From positions 188,774,391 to 188,838,390 of the forward strand of contig NC_081406.1 in NCBI RefSeq assembly GCF_030272615.1: 64,000 nucleotides of DNA, in the 5' to 3' direction. The notes under the pieces are model-generated. The model had not been told where the DNA came from, did no database searches, and saw nothing but the letters and a program-made list of their open reading frames with translations. Made by a program: the position numbers and the translations under genes. This DNA comes from Cryptomeria japonica (Eukaryota; Streptophyta; Pinopsida; Cupressales; Cupressaceae). Shown here piece after piece: positions 61,100 to 64,000 of the stretch (position 1 is its first letter; each line of letters opens with the position of its first letter).

Positions 61100-62185
61100 A
61101 AAGCAAGGCTACCCTCTTTTGTAAAGAATGTTGATAGGAAGATTGAGCTAGGAATGCATAGAAAGTGACAAAGATTCGCTTATAAACTGAGATAGGGATA
61201 CAGTATGAAGCTGCGGACCTGGAATTAGCAGTAAAATGTCGATACGGCGCTGTCCTGCAAATTTGAGCAAAAGTTGTCGGGACGATGGCGCCCGGCGCCA
61301 CGGTCCTCCGAAAAATCCGCGAAACGAAGGGGGATCTGTTCGTCTCTGCACAAGGATTCCAGATCTTCAATTTCAGCCGCGTACCTGCAACCTACACATA
61401 GAAAAGCGAAGACGATTGGGGGGTTAGGGATTAGGGGTTTGCCTTTAGGTCAAACCCCGGTTTTGGAATTAACCAAGAAATGAGCAAGTGCTGTAAATGT
61501 AAATGTCTGTAATGTAAAACAAGTACTAATACCTTGTTGTAAGGATGTTTGTATCCTTATGTGCGAAGGTATAGATGTTGTATGTTGTAGCATGTAGTAT
61601 GTGATCTCCTCTTCAATGGTTGAATCCTTGACTTGAATGCAACACTTAGCCTTGAATGGAGACTTGAAATGATCAATTGCTTGAAGGAATGCTTGAATGC
61701 TTGAGTATAGTTTCCACGCTTTTACACATATCCTCTTCATGCCAAATGAGAGAGAAAAATGTAGTTTATATACTTGTCAATTAGGGCTGATAGACTGATT
61801 TTCCCAACCTTAGGCCGACCAGGAAAGTTAATTTCCAAATTGCAAACAAAAAGACCCGAGACCCCTTAGGAGACCGGGCCCAAAATAGGACCCAGGGACC
61901 AGGGCGCTGGGCGCCATGGTCCTGGGGACCAAGGCACTGGGCGCCATGGTCTTGGGGACCAGGGCGCTGGGCGCCCTGGTCCTGAAGGACCAGGGCACTG
62001 GGCGCTCTGGTCCCACCTCCCAGGACAACAGGGTGCAAGGAGGTTCAGGCCAGGGTACAAGAAAATGCAGTTTTTAGTTTCGCAATCAGGTTTCGGGGTC
62101 TCCATTCAGGTTGCGTGTTGCGTCGCCATCGTGAAGACCGAAATGCAGTCGAAAATTGCAAGTGTCGCAATTTTAGGACGCTACA
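61100..62185 (-). repeat. 3' LTR of the second gypsy-type element, left edge unresolved
   Basis: The right edge is clear: GACGCTACA at 62177-62185 next to the tract at 62186. A TATA-like GTATATAAAC (minus strand, about 61764-61773) lies about 415 bp into the LTR. A shared GATGGCGCCCGGCGCC-type segment at 61283 resembles the other gypsy LTR near 20383. The left edge cannot be fixed by eye; the LTR may extend further left. Confidence 0.55.
61896..62013 (-). repeat. 30-bp GC-rich minisatellite, 4 copies
   Basis: Units starting GGACCAGGGCGCTGGGCGCC at 61896, 61926 and 61956, and a slightly shifted one at 61987. Each unit is itself nearly palindromic (GGACCAGGGC...GCCCTGGTCC). The core GGCGCTGGGCGCCCTGGTCC also occurs in the 32-bp minisatellite of the other gypsy LTR at about 21225. 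Minus-strand frames full of GAQRPGPQD are shadows. Confidence 0.88.
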
Positions 62186-62204
62186 TTTAGCCCCCACTTT
62201 AGCG
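62186..62204 (-). other. Polypurine tract of the second gypsy element
   Basis: The minus strand reads GCTAAAGTGGGGGCTAAA directly before the LTR start at 62185. It matches the tract at 27102-27120. Confidence 0.75.
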
Positions 62205-62920
62205 GGAGTATGTATGCTCATACTTTCGGTAAAGTACAAGGAAACAACATTGAAAGACTTTCACCACGTCAAGGAGGCAAGACACACCAAGCCCCCAGTG
62301 GACTAAGGATCTTACGACTTCGATTGACAAAGTAAAAGGGAAGATCACGAGGGAGAACCATGACTATCAGTAGTAAGGTTCCCTCACTATGAGTCATGCA
62401 AGAAAGATATCAAAAATTTTCAAGGCAAGGCTAAATTTGCCAAGAAATTTTCAAGTATCTTGAAAAGATATGGACGGGATGTATGCCCCCCTACGTTAAA
62501 GCGATCGCACACGCCTCACCGGGGGTGATTGTTTTAACGTAGTGATACATATAAGAAATGAGAAAGGAGCACGTTATCGCAAGGATTTAGCCCCCAAGTG
62601 TGAGATAAACCCAAGGATAATAGACACAAAACACAAAGCACGAGGTGACCTCGCTTTCCTCGGGGTCAGTATGCTGTATGATAATTCATGTATATCATAT
62701 GTATGTATGCATAATTGTTCTTCATTCCCCAATCAAGGAAGGTCACCTAGAAGAAGGGAACACATGCGTCTTTTGAGTCAACATGAGAGAGACCAAGAGA
62801 TCTCAATGCTTTGCATCGTCCTCAAGTAGACAACACTAAGGACAAAAAATAGAAGAATGAGAATAACATATAGAAGAAGTAACAAAAGAGAGGGGGAGAG
62901 AATCTGCTATGGTAATGTAA
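62205..62920 (-). other. Untranslated 3' interior of the second gypsy element
   Basis: No frame with motifs. A small imperfect hairpin with CTACGTTAAA at 62492 and TTTAACGTAG near 62532 surrounds a GC-richer loop. Confidence 0.5.
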
Positions 62921-64000
62921 CTAGTCTAGGACGTCATCTACCCCCCGATCTTGCTGATCAATGTTTCGGGAAGGCAGGGAACACGCTAGAGGAGGAACAT
63001 CCAACACAGCAGATGGAGCTATCACAAGATCCAAACAAGGGCTATGTTCATGTTTCGAGCCACATTGTTCTTGTCTAGGAGCTAGGATAAGTGCTTTAGA
63101 AAATTCATTAGATAAATGGTTATCAACATCAACAAGTTCATATTCACTATCAGAAGCAAGAGGAGTAACATTTTCATCATGAATAACATTTTTATCTATA
63201 TCATCATCAAGATTTATAAAAATAGGATCTTTAACTCGCACAGGATCAAGACCATCATGCATCTTATGTTTAGGAGATTTAGGCTCAACGTCCGGCTGAG
63301 GAGAAAATGGAATAATGCTTGTTGAAGGTGTTTTTGGAGATTGTAAAGTTTGAGAAGCAGCTGCTTGAGCCCTAAGACGACGCTTTCGTCGGCGTTCACG
63401 TGCAAAACGATTTCGTCTAGTCTTAGTAGGAAGTGGAGAAGATTGAGGAGGAGGAATGTTCTCATCCTTAGCACTTGGGTGTTTAGGTTGTGGTCTCTTA
63501 GGCTGGATAATAGGAGAAGAAGAAGGTCTCTTCTCTCTATAAAAAGAAGGAGGAGGGACTGCTCCATACAAAGGAGGAATATTTGGTTTAGGAAGAAGAC
63601 CAAGTCCATCATGACGAGGAGGTATAGGTCTACTTTTAGAAGGTTTATTAGGCATAGACATAGTCACATCCATAGGGATGGGTTGGGAATCTTCTTGAGG
63701 AAAGACATTAGTTTTATCTTTCAAAGGAAGAACTTCCTTCTCAAGAATGATAGGAATATCAAGTTTAGGTGTTCTAGGTTCACTCAGAGATAGGATCATA
63801 TCTGTTTTCCACTTTTGATAAGATTTGAAAAGATGATCACTTCGCGGAGGAAGAGATTGGAATTGTTTAGGCCAAAAGTAATCAAGAGGAACGCTAGAAG
63901 TTCTTTCAGCTGGTTTAAAGAGACTATGATTGACAGTAACAACTTCACCATTATGGGGAAATTTCAAACACTTATGAATAGGAGAAGCAATAGCTTTCAT
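62921..64000 (-). pseudogene. Gypsy-type polyprotein, C-terminal part, truncated by window
   Basis: The open frame enters from beyond 64000 and ends at 62921. Its first residues (SPIHKCLKFPHNGEVVTVNH) match the segment that follows the LLGRPW protease signature in plant gypsy elements. The rest is a Pro/Lys-rich linker with a strongly basic run (TRRNRFARERRRKRRLRAQ, about 63360-63420), which could be a nuclear or nucleic-acid-binding signal, followed by an acidic tail (INLDDDIDKN). No RT motif follows, and the stop is 736 bp from the LTR. As in the other gypsy element, pol seems to end after the protease. The ATG at 63998-64000 is at the window edge and is not taken as the start. Confidence 0.6.

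Larger units (their letters stand above)
61100..64000 (-). mobile_element. Second gypsy-type element, minus strand, runs off the window
   Basis: The LTR edge at 62185 (minus strand TGTAGCGTCCTAAAATTGC) is followed outward by a polypurine tract with AAAGTGGGGGCTAAA, a long untranslated stretch, and a pol-type frame that continues beyond 64000. The layout and tract match the gypsy element at 20011-28770, so the two are related but distinct families. The 5' LTR and most of the coding region lie outside the window. Confidence 0.75.

Noticed and set aside
61781-62105. Three overlapping minus-strand frames rich in Gly/Pro/Gln
   Set aside because: They come from the 30-bp GC-rich minisatellite inside a gypsy LTR.

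Overview
The window is nuclear DNA from a seed plant with a large, repeat-dominated genome. It is AT-rich, and almost every readable protein belongs to a plant transposable element. These include Ty1/copia and Ty3/gypsy LTR elements, a CACTA (En/Spm) transposon with TNP2, DUF4218 and DUF4216-type regions, and an unusual TIR transposon. Long nested insertions, long introns and solo LTRs suggest a gymnosperm, but that is inference. I see no ordinary host gene, tRNA, rRNA or CRISPR array.

Layout. 426-3682 is the 3' end of a minus-strand Copia element (LTR plus decayed RT/RNase H). A CACTA-like terminus starts at 3683. Decayed CACTA gene 1 (TNP2 transposase) runs from 16576 to 29958 and CACTA gene 2 from about 30178 to 37375; I did not find the right end of this element. 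Several elements lie inside it: a non-autonomous Copia-type element with both LTRs (5704-12448), a gypsy-type element with both LTRs in a transposase intron (20011-28770, perfect duplication GGTAC), and two solo LTRs (about 32390-33217 and 35622-36691). Gene 2 includes an exon that reads as a SET-domain C-terminus.

39236-57206 is a solo Copia LTR with a perfect 5-bp duplication (GAAAG). It is split by a 17.1-kb DNA transposon (39699-56841) with matching terminal inverted repeats and a 6-bp duplication (TGACTC). The transposon carries a 5.7-kb block of short palindromic units, an intronless decayed transposase (46656-49535, plus strand), about eight copies of a 360-bp satellite, a convergent multi-exon accessory gene on the minus strand (53994-55853), an AT-rich duplicated block, and a dispersed palindrome around ATCGGATATCCGAT concentrated upstream of both genes. 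I regard this as the most novel object in the window.

57207-64000 holds gene-poor DNA, a 387-bp near-perfect hairpin (59337-59723), and the 3' end of a second, minus-strand gypsy element (LTR ending at 62185, pol-type reading frame running off the window at 64000).

Nothing here looks like an intact active gene. The elements are linked by nesting, so their relative ages can be read from which interrupts which. All boundaries come from reading the sequence by eye; no alignments or database searches were run.
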